A stretch of 47,160 nucleotides of DNA, taken from Fidelibacterota bacterium (GTDB lineage Bacteria; Fidelibacterota; UBA8477; JABMPR01). The notes under the pieces were generated by a model, which worked only from the letters and a program-made list of their open reading frames with translations, did no database searches and had not been told where the DNA came from. Location of the stretch: positions 1-47,160 of the forward strand of contig JAERTJ010000123.1 of NCBI GenBank assembly GCA_016844945.1, read 5' to 3'. Positions 1 to 8,795 of the stretch are shown here, in pieces; positions within the stretch are counted from its first letter, which is position 1; each line of letters opens with the position of its first letter. Both the position numbers and the translations under genes were made by a program.

Positions 1-768
1 ATTGAAGCAGCGGTTAAACTTTATGAACAAATCCACAAGGATACCCCTGGAAACAATAGCATTACTTACAAGCTGGGAAGCCTTGCATATGGCGCAGGTG
101 ACTTTAAACGGGCAGCAAAATACTATGAGAAATTAGCACCCAACGGTAACCCGACTGTACTCTACAACCTGGCTTGTTCTTTATCCCAGGCGGGTAAGAA
201 AAGGAAGGCTCTCAAATATCTGGAACGGGCTGTGGAGAAGGGCTTTAATCAATATGGCCTCATGAAAACAGATCCAGACCTGAACGCGATTCGAGAGAGT
301 AAAAAGTTTGAAGAAATTCTAAGTTCGGTAAATTCAATCGAAAATCACCCAGATGCGAAGAAATTTGATTTCTGGGTGGGTGAATGGAACGTATATAACC
401 CTCAAAAGAATAAAGTGGGTGAGAGTCGAATTGAGAAAATCCTCAATGGTGCAGTCATTCTGGAGAATTGGTCGGGGGGGTCTGGGTTCCAGGGAAAAAG
501 TTTTAATCACTATCTCATGGGTTCGAATATGTGGATTCAATATTGGGTGGATCAAAGTTCAAGCCGAATCTACTTCGAAGGGAATTTTGATGATGTGCAG
601 AATGCCATGGTATTTAATGAGAAAATAGAGGCAGGCTCTGACAAACCGAACCGTCGGCTCACCTTTTTTAATGTGTCTACTGATAGCGTGAGACAATTTT
701 CCCAGCTCAGTTCAGATCAAGGAAGGAATTGGTCTGTTGAATATGATTTTATATATGTACGCAAATAG
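1..768 (+). CDS. TPR-repeat protein with C-terminal DUF1579-like domain, 5' partial
   Basis: The reading frame is open from the first base, so the gene begins before the window. The first roughly 80 residues are helical TPR-type repeats: 'AVKLYEQI' is followed by 'RAAKYYEKLAPNGNPTVLYN' and 'KALKYLERAVEKG'. The last 150 residues form a different, beta-rich domain that starts around 'KKFDFWVGEWNVYNP'. It resembles the DUF1579 type of small lipid-binding-like fold, in which an FDF.VGEW motif opens the domain. No catalytic residues are recognisable. The ATG at 232 is internal to the TPR region and is not a convincing true start. The stop lies 11 bases before the next gene, so the two are probably co-transcribed. 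The function is unknown. The TPR part suggests protein binding. Confidence 0.75.
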   Translation: MEAAVKLYEQIHKDTPGNNSITYKLGSLAYGAGDFKRAAKYYEKLAPNGNPTVLYNLACSLSQAGKKRKALKYLERAVEKGFNQYGLMKTDPDLNAIRESKKFEEILSSVNSIENHPDAKKFDFWVGEWNVYNPQKNKVGESRIEKILNGAVILENWSGGSGFQGKSFNHYLMGSNMWIQYWVDQSSSRIYFEGNFDDVQNAMVFNEKIEAGSDKPNRRLTFFNVSTDSVRQFSQLSSDQGRNWSVEYDFIYVRK

Positions 769-779
769 GCAGGTCTAAA

Positions 780-1430
780 ATGGCACGAAGTGTTACCGTA
801 ATTGGCTCAACAGGGTTAATTGGAAAACAGTTTCTGGAGAGTGTTTCAGAAGGTGAATTTAAGCAAGTTACAGCCATCTCCCGTAGAGAGATTCCAGAGC
901 TTATGGGGAAATCATTTATCAATCAGACCATCCATGATTTCTCTGACCTGGAGGCTATGCGTCCTGATCTCAAAACTGATATTCTGGTTTGTGCCCTGGG
1001 AACCACCATCAAAACAGCGGGATCGCAGGAAGCCTTTATGCGAGTCGATCACGACCTGCCGCTTGAGATCGCTCGAATTGCGCATGAGGCGGGTTGTCAG
1101 ACATTTATCCTGATTTCCTCAGTGGGAGCAGACGCACAATCCTCCATTTTCTACAGTAGGGTAAAAGGACAGGTAGAGGCTGCTTTAGATGAGCTTGGCT
1201 TTAATCAATTTCATATTTTGAGACCCAGTATGCTCCTGGGTGAAAGACAGGAAAGTCGCCCCGGTGAATTTGTGGGGAAACTCATCTTGACACCCCTGTC
1301 CTTCCTCATTCCCTGGAAGTATAAACCCATCCATGCCAATACTGTTTCAGACAAAATCAAACGCTTGGCTAGCTGGACTCAACCCGGTAAATATATCTGG
1401 GAGGGTAAGTCCCTTTTTCATTTGAATTGA
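780..1430 (+). CDS. NAD(P)-binding oxidoreductase, HTATIP2/atypical SDR type
   Basis: This is a 216-residue Rossmann-fold protein. The N-terminal dinucleotide-binding motif reads 'VIGSTGLIG' (GxTGxxG type), and a 'FYSRVKGQVE' segment supplies the Y-x(3)-K pair usual in atypical short-chain dehydrogenases. 'ILRPSMLLG' near residue 155 is the typical post-catalytic strand of NmrA/HTATIP2-like proteins. Length and motif spacing fit the bacterial HTATIP2-like oxidoreductases, whose substrates are mostly unknown. It follows the TPR gene by 11 bases. I infer a cytosolic NAD(P)H-dependent reductase or redox-sensing protein and cannot name a substrate. Confidence 0.8.
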   Translation: MARSVTVIGSTGLIGKQFLESVSEGEFKQVTAISRREIPELMGKSFINQTIHDFSDLEAMRPDLKTDILVCALGTTIKTAGSQEAFMRVDHDLPLEIARIAHEAGCQTFILISSVGADAQSSIFYSRVKGQVEAALDELGFNQFHILRPSMLLGERQESRPGEFVGKLILTPLSFLIPWKYKPIHANTVSDKIKRLASWTQPGKYIWEGKSLFHLN

Positions 1431-1544
1431 TCCAGAACACACCTGTTCTACAGATGTGAGCACAAACACGCAAAGATTTTCTCAATCTTCCATATTAATG
1501 TCCGACAATAGAAGTAACTCGGGGAGGGTACTGGAGGATTGGCC

Positions 1545-1628
1545 ATGGAAGAAAAAAGAGAATATGGAGCCCAACTATTCATTCTTATAGCTACCCTGAT
1601 GTTGATCCTGGTTTTTACCCGAATTTAG
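1545..1628 (+). CDS. possible 27-residue single-span membrane peptide
   Basis: The ATG at 1545 opens 27 codons ending in TAG at 1626-1628. A strong Shine-Dalgarno GGAGG (1532-1536) lies 8 bases before the ATG. The peptide starts with the charged stretch MEEKREYGAQ, continues as one hydrophobic helix (LFILIATLMLILVF) and ends TRI. This is the classic layout of small bacterial membrane proteins. It lies in the gap between convergent genes, and its stop is 30 bases from the end of the minus-strand hydrolase. No homolog is recalled, so the call rests on the ribosome-binding site and the membrane-helix pattern only. Confidence 0.4.
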   Translation: MEEKREYGAQLFILIATLMLILVFTRI

Positions 1629-1658
1629 CACTCAATAAAACAAGCCGCGCTTAAAGCA

Positions 1659-3125
1659 TTATTTTTTGTATAGTGCCTTGGGGTAGATATAATTACTCCC
1701 CACTTTGACCTGGAATATTTTACCCATTTCATTGAATTCGAATATGACCAATTCGCCATTGCCATTGTTGCCAGTCATTCTGAAAATGTTCTCACTCACC
1801 GGGGTTAACTCAACGACTTCGCTGTCCGGGCTATCCTCAGGGGGGAAACTCAACGTGCTCATCACTAATATTTGATCCCGGATTAAGACTTCTGTGAAAT
1901 AAGGTCCTGGCTCCACATAGGTGCCGACAAATTTTTGCCACTTGGGATTGAATTCAATTGCAGCTTCTGATGGAGGTGCAAATGCAGATATCATAATCGG
2001 TCCCATGTGGTCAAGTGCATGTCTGGCAAAAAAACTGGGCTCTCCATCATCAGAGTTGGTGAGCACAATAACAGCCACTTTATCCTCGGGGATAAACATG
2101 ATCTGCGTACGATTTCCTCCGACCCAACCACCGTGTCCGTTTACAGTTCTGCCATTTCGTTGCCAGACTGACCAGCCTAATCCCCATGCTCCTGACCAAT
2201 TTGGATTTAGAAATTGAACACGATGCATTTCTTTGAGTGATGTGCCTTTTAGGACAGCATCAGGTGAATTGTCATCTTCACGGAGCTGCAAGCTTACATA
2301 TTTAGCAAGATCACCCACGGTTGAAGCAATGCTGGCGGCTGCAGCAATCCCTTTGGTCTCAGTATACGCTTCAATTTTGTGAGTCGCATCTGTTTGTCGA
2401 TGTGAATAGGGTGTGACCAGAAGCTGCTGGTAGGATTCGTCTGGGATGACAGAACTTGCAGACATATCAAGGGGTTGAAAAATATGAGTCGTTATATACT
2501 CCTCATAGCTTTGTCCTGAAATGACCGCGACGAGTTCACCTGCCAGAGACATTCCAAGATTTGAATACTTGATTCGTGTTGCTGGAGGATAGATGGTTTC
2601 CTGGGTTGCGAGTGTCGCTTTAATCTGTTCCATGGTTGGAAAATTATGATCGGTCCAATAAGGGAAATCTGCTTCACGAGGCAGGCCTGATGTATGGGTT
2701 AGCAACTGTCTGATTGTGATGGGGGGCTGACCAGGAAAACGCTGAGAAATGTTAAACCAGGGAAGGTAGTCCTTCACTGGATCATCTAGTCGCAATTTGC
2801 CAGCATCTCGTAATTGCATAAGTGCAGTAGCAGTAAATGTCTTGGTGATTGAGGCAACCCGGAAGGGAACCTCCTCCGTCAGGGGCGTCTTCTCTGCCAG
2901 ATCAGAGTAGCCAAAACTTTTAGAATAAATTAGCTCCTGATCATATACCAACCCGATGGTAATGCCCGGAATATTCCGATATTCCTGCTGAGCAGTGATC
3001 CAGGTTTCCAGGAGCTTGAGATCAGCCTGGATAGTCTGAATAGGTGTATCAGTTTTGCTCATTGCATAGCTTTGAATACTCAATAAAGTGATCACAAGGA
3101 TGACGAGTAGTCGGAATGGTTTCAT
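1659..3125 (-). CDS. Secreted serine hydrolase, beta-lactamase class C / PBP4* family
   Basis: The protein has 488 residues with a Sec signal peptide (MKPFRLLVILVITLLSIQSYA, cut near residue 21). The serine beta-lactamase fold shows all three active-site motifs: S92-x-x-K95 (ASITK), Y187-S-N189, and H331-G-G in place of KTG. The HGG variant is usual for esterase and D-aminopeptidase-like members (PF00144). Residues from about 390 form a C-terminal beta domain like DUF3471 or a lipocalin. It is probably a periplasmic esterase or peptidase acting on D-amino-acid or acyl substrates, and not necessarily an antibiotic-resistance enzyme. It is the last gene of the minus-strand block, 20 bases after rsmA. 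Confidence 0.88.
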   Translation of the reverse strand: MKPFRLLVILVITLLSIQSYAMSKTDTPIQTIQADLKLLETWITAQQEYRNIPGITIGLVYDQELIYSKSFGYSDLAEKTPLTEEVPFRVASITKTFTATALMQLRDAGKLRLDDPVKDYLPWFNISQRFPGQPPITIRQLLTHTSGLPREADFPYWTDHNFPTMEQIKATLATQETIYPPATRIKYSNLGMSLAGELVAVISGQSYEEYITTHIFQPLDMSASSVIPDESYQQLLVTPYSHRQTDATHKIEAYTETKGIAAAASIASTVGDLAKYVSLQLREDDNSPDAVLKGTSLKEMHRVQFLNPNWSGAWGLGWSVWQRNGRTVNGHGGWVGGNRTQIMFIPEDKVAVIVLTNSDDGEPSFFARHALDHMGPIMISAFAPPSEAAIEFNPKWQKFVGTYVEPGPYFTEVLIRDQILVMSTLSFPPEDSPDSEVVELTPVSENIFRMTGNNGNGELVIFEFNEMGKIFQVKVGSNYIYPKALYKK

Positions 3126-3145
3126 GGGAACCCCCTAAATTTGAA

Positions 3146-3931
3146 TTACAGGTTAAAAATGAGCTGCGTAAGCTTGAGAAACTCCAGTGGACTGAGTTGC
3201 TCTGGACGCAAATTTAAATCAAATTTATCTTCAATGCTTGGATGTTCTTTAAGGATGATTTTCAAGCTGTTTCGTAAGGTTTTCCTACGCTGATTGAATG
3301 AGGTTCTCACAACTTGTCTCAATTGAGGTTCAATTTCTGGTGAGACGGGAAGGTCTCCATCAAAAGAGAATCGTACAAAGCATGAATCTACATCGGGAAT
3401 AGGGTAAAAGACATGTCGACTAATATCAAACAGGTACTCGGTTTTGGCAAAAAGTGCAGCATAAACAGAGAGGATTCCATATTGTTTGGATCCATGGGGG
3501 GCAACGAGACGTTTACCCACCTCTTTTTGCATAAGAAAATGGACATCCCTGATTCGTTCATGATGCTCAAAAGCTTGTAGTATCAAGGCTGAGGTGATGT
3601 AGTAGGGGATATTCCCCATCAATCGAAAATCGCCCAATACTTTGGGAGGTGTCCATTTTAAAAAGTCAAGATGCTCAAATGTAAAGCTGGATACCTCTGC
3701 TTGAATTGGCTCGAGGTATTCTCCCATTCGTGGATCAATCTCTATGGCGTGGAGTTGTTTAACCCGAGGTGCAAAAAGTCTGGTAAGGGCTCCGGCGCCA
3801 GGTCCAATTTCAATCATGGTGTCTGTAGTCTGTGGATTTACCGTTCGGACCAGCTTGTCCAGCATGGCAGGATCAGTTATAAAGTTTTGCCCCCACTTTT
3901 TGAAGGCATGCAGATCAGGCTTTAAGCCCAT
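3146..3931 (-). CDS. rsmA: 16S rRNA dimethyladenosine transferase RsmA (KsgA)
   Basis: RsmA methylates the two adjacent adenosines near the 3' end of 16S rRNA (A1518 and A1519 in E. coli numbering), using S-adenosylmethionine during late 30S assembly. The 261-residue protein has the family N-terminus (KKWGQNFITDPAMLDKLV), the SAM-binding loop 'EIGPGAGALT' and the catalytic 'NIPYYI' motif. The small C-terminal helical domain contains 'RRKTLRNSL'. Length is normal for the family. It lies 40 bases downstream of tatD, an association also seen in Bacillus and other bacteria. Confidence 0.96.
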   Translation of the reverse strand: MGLKPDLHAFKKWGQNFITDPAMLDKLVRTVNPQTTDTMIEIGPGAGALTRLFAPRVKQLHAIEIDPRMGEYLEPIQAEVSSFTFEHLDFLKWTPPKVLGDFRLMGNIPYYITSALILQAFEHHERIRDVHFLMQKEVGKRLVAPHGSKQYGILSVYAALFAKTEYLFDISRHVFYPIPDVDSCFVRFSFDGDLPVSPEIEPQLRQVVRTSFNQRRKTLRNSLKIILKEHPSIEDKFDLNLRPEQLSPLEFLKLTQLIFNL

Positions 3932-3971
3932 TGGTTAGACCTTGTCCAGATAAAGTTTTTAGCTAACAGGA

Positions 3972-4736
3972 TCAAAACGTGAAGAAGGTTTCGGCGTTCT
4001 GTGTTGTTGCCCGGGCTATATCATCCTGAGTAAGCCCTCGCAATTCAGCAATTTTGTCGGCAATATAAGGGAGGTATTTTGGTTCATTGGGACGCTTGCC
4101 ACGATGGGGCGCGGGTGTGAGAAAAGGGCTGTCGGTTTCCAGCATCAGACGCTCCAGGGGCATTCGTTTTGCCACATCCTGAACAAGTTCATTTTTTTTA
4201 AATGTAACAGTGCCAGTAAAAGAGAGGTGGTAGCCTTTTTCAATCAATGGCCGCGCAATATCCCAGGCTGCTGGCCAGCAATGGAATACACCCTTTGAAT
4301 TTCCATGTTCCAACACCTGATTCATCACATCCTGATCAGCATCACGATTATGGATTATTACTGGCTTGCCTGTTGCCAGTGCCAGGTCCAGATGGTCCCT
4401 GAAGAAGATTTTCTGAAGTTCAGGTGGTGAGTCATCCCAATAATAATCCAGCCCAGTTTCACCAACAGCAACCACCCGTGGGTGAGCGAGCATCTCAACA
4501 ATTTTGCTTTCCCAGTCCTCAGGAGCTTTTGAGCAATCATTGGGGTGGATACCCGCTGTGGCGTAGATCTGTGGATGATCTTCTGCCAGGCGGATGGCGA
4601 TTTCAGATGTAGGGATATCGATCCCTACAACCACTAATTTATCAATGCCTTGTTCAGCGGCAGAGTCCAATATCTCATTGGTGCGCTCCAGTAGGGGCTC
4701 AATGTTGAGATGGCAGTGAGTATCTATGAATTTCAT
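3972..4736 (-). CDS. tatD: TatD-family metal-dependent deoxyribonuclease
   Basis: This 254-residue TIM-barrel metallohydrolase carries the full TatD metal ligand set: 'DTHCHLN' (HxH) at the N-terminus, Glu in 'GETGLDYYW', His in 'VIIHNRDAD', His in 'VFHCWPAAW', and Asp in 'ETDSPFLTP'. The family removes nucleotides from DNA 3' ends and is linked to DNA repair and fragment clean-up in the cytosol. Length is typical. It sits between metG and rsmA with short gaps, the same neighbourhood as yabD in Bacillus, which favours a YcfH/YabD-type orthologue. The exact in vivo substrate remains uncertain. Confidence 0.93.
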   Translation of the reverse strand: MKFIDTHCHLNIEPLLERTNEILDSAAEQGIDKLVVVGIDIPTSEIAIRLAEDHPQIYATAGIHPNDCSKAPEDWESKIVEMLAHPRVVAVGETGLDYYWDDSPPELQKIFFRDHLDLALATGKPVIIHNRDADQDVMNQVLEHGNSKGVFHCWPAAWDIARPLIEKGYHLSFTGTVTFKKNELVQDVAKRMPLERLMLETDSPFLTPAPHRGKRPNEPKYLPYIADKIAELRGLTQDDIARATTQNAETFFTF

Positions 4737-4793
4737 GTTTGTGGATATGTCCTCCAGGTGAGGATTTGAATCCTCGCCTGGAAGGTTAATTGA

Positions 4794-6671
4794 TTACCTG
4801 ACTTTTGATCCTGATTCAACATCCTTCAAGGGAATGAGGGGTGATACTGTTTTACCATCATCTGCTGCCAGAATCATACCCTGAGAGACTTCTCCTCGAA
4901 TTTTGGCAGGTTTCAGGTTGGCGACAATGGAAACAGACTTCCCGACCAGATCATCAGGTGACCAATGTTCGGCAATACCCGCAATCACCTGACGTTGTTC
5001 AGCACCAAGATCGACCTGTAGTTTTAAAAGTTTGTCAGCATTTGAATGTTTTTCAGCCTTGATAATCTTTGCTACGCGGATATCCATCTTCATAAATTCA
5101 TCAAAACTGATTTCATCCTTAAGGTCCAGTTTTTCAGGTTCTTCTTCTGGAACTTCCTTCACTTCAATACGGGGAAAGAGTCCATCGGTCTTGCCCAGAG
5201 TGGTGCCAGGTGCGTTATGTCCCCATTCAAACCAATCTTCCTCACTGAGTCTTGCCTGTGCAGAGGTGCCCATCACTTCAAGGAGTTGGGTGATCTTTTC
5301 TGGCATAACGGGATAAAGGTGTACGGCGCTCAAGCGCAGGGCTTCAGCAGCATTGTAGAGAACTGCACCAGCTCGTTCCTTGTCAGTTTTCATCAATTTC
5401 CAGGGTGCATTTTCTTCCAGGTAGCGATTGATCTCACGTAGGACATCAAAAACATGGGTAATAGCATAGTTCACCCGCATTTGATCAAGCTCAGAGCTGA
5501 CTTTCTCACGGAGGGCAGCCACATGCTGAACCAGGTCGGAATCCACAGGCATGGTTTCACCAGGATCAGGAAGTTGATAATCGAAATTACGACCAACCAA
5601 CTTGGTGATACGGTTGACAATATTTCCAAGATCGTTTGCCAGGTCAGAATTATAGCGAGTAATAAAATTTTCCAGCGTGAAGCTGGCATCCTGCCCAGGG
5701 GTCATTTCGCGCATGAGAAAATAGCGCAGAGCATCAACACCATATTCATTTGCCAGGTCGAGGGGTCTTACAACATTCCCCAGGGATTTCGACATCTTGG
5801 CATCACCCATTAACCACCAGCCATGAGCGAAAATGGTTTTAGGAAGGGGAAGCTCAGCAGCCATGAGCATGGTTGGCCAGTAAACGGCATGTGTGGTGAG
5901 AATATCTTTTCCAATCAGATGAAAATCTACGGGCCACCACTTCTTAAAGTTTTCTTCTTGAGTAGGATACCCAATAGCGGAGATGTAGTTAGTTAATGCA
6001 TCAAACCAGACATAAGTGACATACTCATTATCAAAGGGCAGTTCTATACCCCAGTTGAGTCGAGATTTGGGACGAGAGATACACAGGTCTCCCAGTTCTT
6101 GTCTCAGAAATCCCAGAACTTCATTTTTGCGGAAAGCCGGTTGAATAAAATTTGGATTGTCATGGATGTAGTTTATCAAATCTTCCTGATAAGCTGACAT
6201 TTTGAACCAATAATTGGTTTCAGAGAGGCGTTTGACATCGCGCCACTCACCCTCTTCATATTCTTTATCCGTGAGAAAACGTTCTTCTGCAACAGAATAC
6301 CATCCCTCATAGGTATCTTTATATATCAGACCCTTATCCCATAGCTTTTGAAGGAGAAGACTAACAACGGATTTATGGTTGTCCTGGGTGGTTCTGATGA
6401 ATTGATCATAGTTTATATTTAGGGCATCCCACTTTTCCTGAAAACGGACCACAAACTCATCTACATGTTGCTGGGGATCTACACCACGCTTTTCGGCTGC
6501 TTGTTGCACCTTCTGGCCATGTTCATCTGTACCTGTTAAAAAGTAAGTTTCATCACCCAGAGCCCGGTGAAAGCGTGCGATGACATCAGCCAGAATGGTG
6601 GTATAGGCATGACCAATATGGGGTTCGTCATTTACATAATAGATAGGGGTTGTAACATAAAATCGGGACAT
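4794..6671 (-). CDS. metG: Methionyl-tRNA synthetase
   Basis: This 625-residue class I aminoacyl-tRNA synthetase charges tRNA-Met. The HIGH motif is 'PHIGH' at residues 17-21 and the KMSKS loop is 'KMSKS' at 292-296. The connective insertion around residues 120-160 lacks Cys knuckles ('GWYSVAEERFLTDKEYEEGE'), so it is of the zinc-free type. An anticodon-binding helical domain follows. A C-terminal tRNA-binding and dimerisation (Trbp111-like) domain starts near residue 520 with 'DIRVAKIIKAEKHSNADKLL'. It begins 6 bases after ricT, so translational coupling is likely. Confidence 0.97.
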   Translation of the reverse strand: MSRFYVTTPIYYVNDEPHIGHAYTTILADVIARFHRALGDETYFLTGTDEHGQKVQQAAEKRGVDPQQHVDEFVVRFQEKWDALNINYDQFIRTTQDNHKSVVSLLLQKLWDKGLIYKDTYEGWYSVAEERFLTDKEYEEGEWRDVKRLSETNYWFKMSAYQEDLINYIHDNPNFIQPAFRKNEVLGFLRQELGDLCISRPKSRLNWGIELPFDNEYVTYVWFDALTNYISAIGYPTQEENFKKWWPVDFHLIGKDILTTHAVYWPTMLMAAELPLPKTIFAHGWWLMGDAKMSKSLGNVVRPLDLANEYGVDALRYFLMREMTPGQDASFTLENFITRYNSDLANDLGNIVNRITKLVGRNFDYQLPDPGETMPVDSDLVQHVAALREKVSSELDQMRVNYAITHVFDVLREINRYLEENAPWKLMKTDKERAGAVLYNAAEALRLSAVHLYPVMPEKITQLLEVMGTSAQARLSEEDWFEWGHNAPGTTLGKTDGLFPRIEVKEVPEEEPEKLDLKDEISFDEFMKMDIRVAKIIKAEKHSNADKLLKLQVDLGAEQRQVIAGIAEHWSPDDLVGKSVSIVANLKPAKIRGEVSQGMILAADDGKTVSPLIPLKDVESGSKVR

Positions 6672-6677
6672 TGGGTG

Positions 6678-7607
6678 TTAGTTCTTTCTCTCTTTGTAAT
6701 CTTTATCCATGTGTTTCAATGCTTTTTTTACGGTCTTGAGGTCATAGACTTCTATACCGCCCTGCTCAAATGAAACTGTGCATCTTCCATTAAGGACATC
6801 ATTGGCGATGAGGGTACCCACACCATCTGCCGTTTCGAGGGGTATACCCACTGACGGGAAATCTTTCATGGCTTCATGATAAAAGTCCCACTCGAAGCGT
6901 AAACAACATTTAAGTTTCCCACAGGCACCACTGAGTTTGGTTGGGTTGATAGGGAGGTTTTGATCCTTGGCATACTGTGTGGTTACAGGTTCAAACCCAT
7001 CCATAAATCTTGAACAACAAATCTGTTGACCACAAGGACCCTGACCATCCAATCGGCGAGCGTAGTCTCGAACACCAATTTGCCGCATTTCGATTCGAGT
7101 CCTAAATTCATAGGCAAGATCTTTAACCAGTTGTCTGAAATCGACACGTTCTTCAGCTGTATAGAAAAAGGTCATTTTGCGTCGATCCAGCTGATATTCA
7201 ACATCCACCAACTTCATCTTGAGACCGTTTTTATGGATGAGCTCCAATCCTCGATCAAAAGCATTGGGTTCCTCGCGACGGTTGTTATGATGGATTCCAA
7301 TTTCTTTCTCGCTGGCTTTACGAAGGAGTTTATGAATGGATTCCCCTGTTTTCCGGTTGTTGAACTCTGGCTCAGTACTGGGACAGCGATTACAGCCTTC
7401 AACTTTATTACAGACGGGCGTGACAATACCGATATCTTCACCCAGCTCGGTTTCTACGATGATGTATTCACCAGATTTTAGCTTGAGATTGTTACTGTTT
7501 GTAAAGGTTTCTCGACGATTCCCCTTAAAACTGACCTTTATCAGTGCAGGTGCTTTAGGGGCTGATTCCTCGGAGGGATCAACGTTGTGTTGGGAGTAGC
7601 GCGTCAT
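6678..7607 (-). CDS. ricT: RicT/YaaT-like PSP1-domain iron-sulfur protein
   Basis: This 309-residue protein contains the PSP1 C-terminal domain and the conserved cysteine clusters 'CNRCPS', 'CGQQICCSRF' and 'CGKLKCCLRFE' that define RicT/YaaT. In Bacillus, RicT joins RicA and RicF in a [4Fe-4S]-containing complex that promotes RNase Y maturation of selected mRNAs and also affects phosphorelay signalling. The N-terminal 30 residues are a low-complexity extension. Its position between holB and metG matches the Bacillus order holB-yaaT. RicA and RicF are not in this window, so whether the same complex exists here is unknown. Confidence 0.9.
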   Translation of the reverse strand: MTRYSQHNVDPSEESAPKAPALIKVSFKGNRRETFTNSNNLKLKSGEYIIVETELGEDIGIVTPVCNKVEGCNRCPSTEPEFNNRKTGESIHKLLRKASEKEIGIHHNNRREEPNAFDRGLELIHKNGLKMKLVDVEYQLDRRKMTFFYTAEERVDFRQLVKDLAYEFRTRIEMRQIGVRDYARRLDGQGPCGQQICCSRFMDGFEPVTTQYAKDQNLPINPTKLSGACGKLKCCLRFEWDFYHEAMKDFPSVGIPLETADGVGTLIANDVLNGRCTVSFEQGGIEVYDLKTVKKALKHMDKDYKERKN

Positions 7608-7670
7608 TTATTTATATCCTGACCATCGGTCTTGAGACCTCAGGTTCTATTCTGTTTCTTTCATGTCCCG

Positions 7671-8795
7671 CTAGGATTGTCCTCGCAGGTGTTTTCGTAG
7701 TTGGAAAAATAAGGCAGTTAGGGCAAGCTGCAAATGAACTTTACGAGCCAGGGCATCCTTTGTGCGTTCGATCTCTTTTATGGCTGCATGACTATTGCAC
7801 TCAGGAAAAAGTTTTTTCATTTGCTGAACCTGAGTTACCCAGAGCGCGGTTTCCCCCTGTTTTATATCCATAGCAACATCCCTGAAAAAGAGAATGAGTA
7901 ACGATAAAAACTGCTGGCGGGATTCATCATTTTCCAGTGCTTTATCCTTTAGCAAAAGGGATTGCTTGTGTACCGAGACAAAATCTTCACGAGCCAGCGT
8001 ATTCAGTGTTGCCCGGATTCGATCCAGCCAGAAGGTGTTGTCCCGTTCGGCAAAGGTGTGGGCTGCAGCCAGGTCGCCCATGGACATTCGAGCGCATATT
8101 TCAGCCTGGATTTTATCCACACCTTTTTTTGCAATCAAGTCTTCCTGGATGAGATTCCAGCTTAAGTCAGGAACATGGTGCATTGAACAACGCGATCTGA
8201 TGGTGTCAGGTAGGCGGTCCGGGAATTCAGTCGTGAGCATAAAGACAGTCCCCTGAGGTGGCTCTTCTAGTATTTTTAGAAGCGCATTGGCGGCTTCAAC
8301 ATTCATTTTGTGTGCCCGAAGGATGATAACCACGCGAGTATTACCTAAATCATTGGCAAGATAGATGTCTTTTCGGAGTTTACGAATGGCGGCAATGCGA
8401 ATATCGTTGGCACCATCAATTTGAAGGTGATAGTAAGGCCACTCGATTTTTTTCTTCAGATCGGCATTGATCAGCTCCATTTCACTCTCCTTAAGTCCAG
8501 AGAAGGGGTCAGTCTGACTGGCTGATTTTCTAGGGAGAGCGAAGAGCAGGTGGAGAGCCGGGTGCTCCAAATTTAAAATCTGACGACAAGCCTGGCATTC
8601 CCCACAGGGTTTTACGGATTCAGATTTACAATTGAGGGTGGCGGCAATGGTAAAAGCCAGGGCATCCTTGCCAACACCGGAATGACCACTAAGGATGTGC
8701 GCGTGACCAAAACGACCTGATTTTATGAGCGCATCCCAATATTCACGGGATTGCTCCTGACCGATTAATTGAAACAAATTTAGCGTTTTAGCCAT
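7671..8795 (-). CDS. holB: DNA polymerase III delta' subunit (clamp-loader)
   Basis: This 374-residue AAA+ clamp-loader protein has a P-loop 'GHSGVGKDA' near residue 40 and a four-cysteine zinc module (C56, C64, C67, C70; 'CGECQACR'). It also has the family stretch 'NALLKILEEPPQGTVF' with the sensor-1 region after it. Retention of the lysine in the P-loop is more DnaX-like than E. coli delta', but length, the missing tau/gamma C-terminus and the ricT neighbour all favour HolB. Its start overlaps the end of the upstream envC-like gene by 16 bases, indicating translational coupling. Confidence 0.9.
   Translation of the reverse strand: MAKTLNLFQLIGQEQSREYWDALIKSGRFGHAHILSGHSGVGKDALAFTIAATLNCKSESVKPCGECQACRQILNLEHPALHLLFALPRKSASQTDPFSGLKESEMELINADLKKKIEWPYYHLQIDGANDIRIAAIRKLRKDIYLANDLGNTRVVIILRAHKMNVEAANALLKILEEPPQGTVFMLTTEFPDRLPDTIRSRCSMHHVPDLSWNLIQEDLIAKKGVDKIQAEICARMSMGDLAAAHTFAERDNTFWLDRIRATLNTLAREDFVSVHKQSLLLKDKALENDESRQQFLSLLILFFRDVAMDIKQGETALWVTQVQQMKKLFPECNSHAAIKEIERTKDALARKVHLQLALTALFFQLRKHLRGQS

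Noticed and set aside
1659..3125. Antibiotic-resistance beta-lactamase
   Set aside because: The third motif is HGG, not KTG, and a DUF3471-like tail is present; both fit esterase or peptidase relatives.
5454..5813. 119-residue plus-strand frame opposite metG
   Set aside because: It lies wholly antisense to a certain gene, with no ribosome-binding site and no domain.
7026..7481. 151-residue plus-strand frame opposite ricT
   Set aside because: It is an antisense shadow of a conserved gene, and its composition follows the opposite frame.
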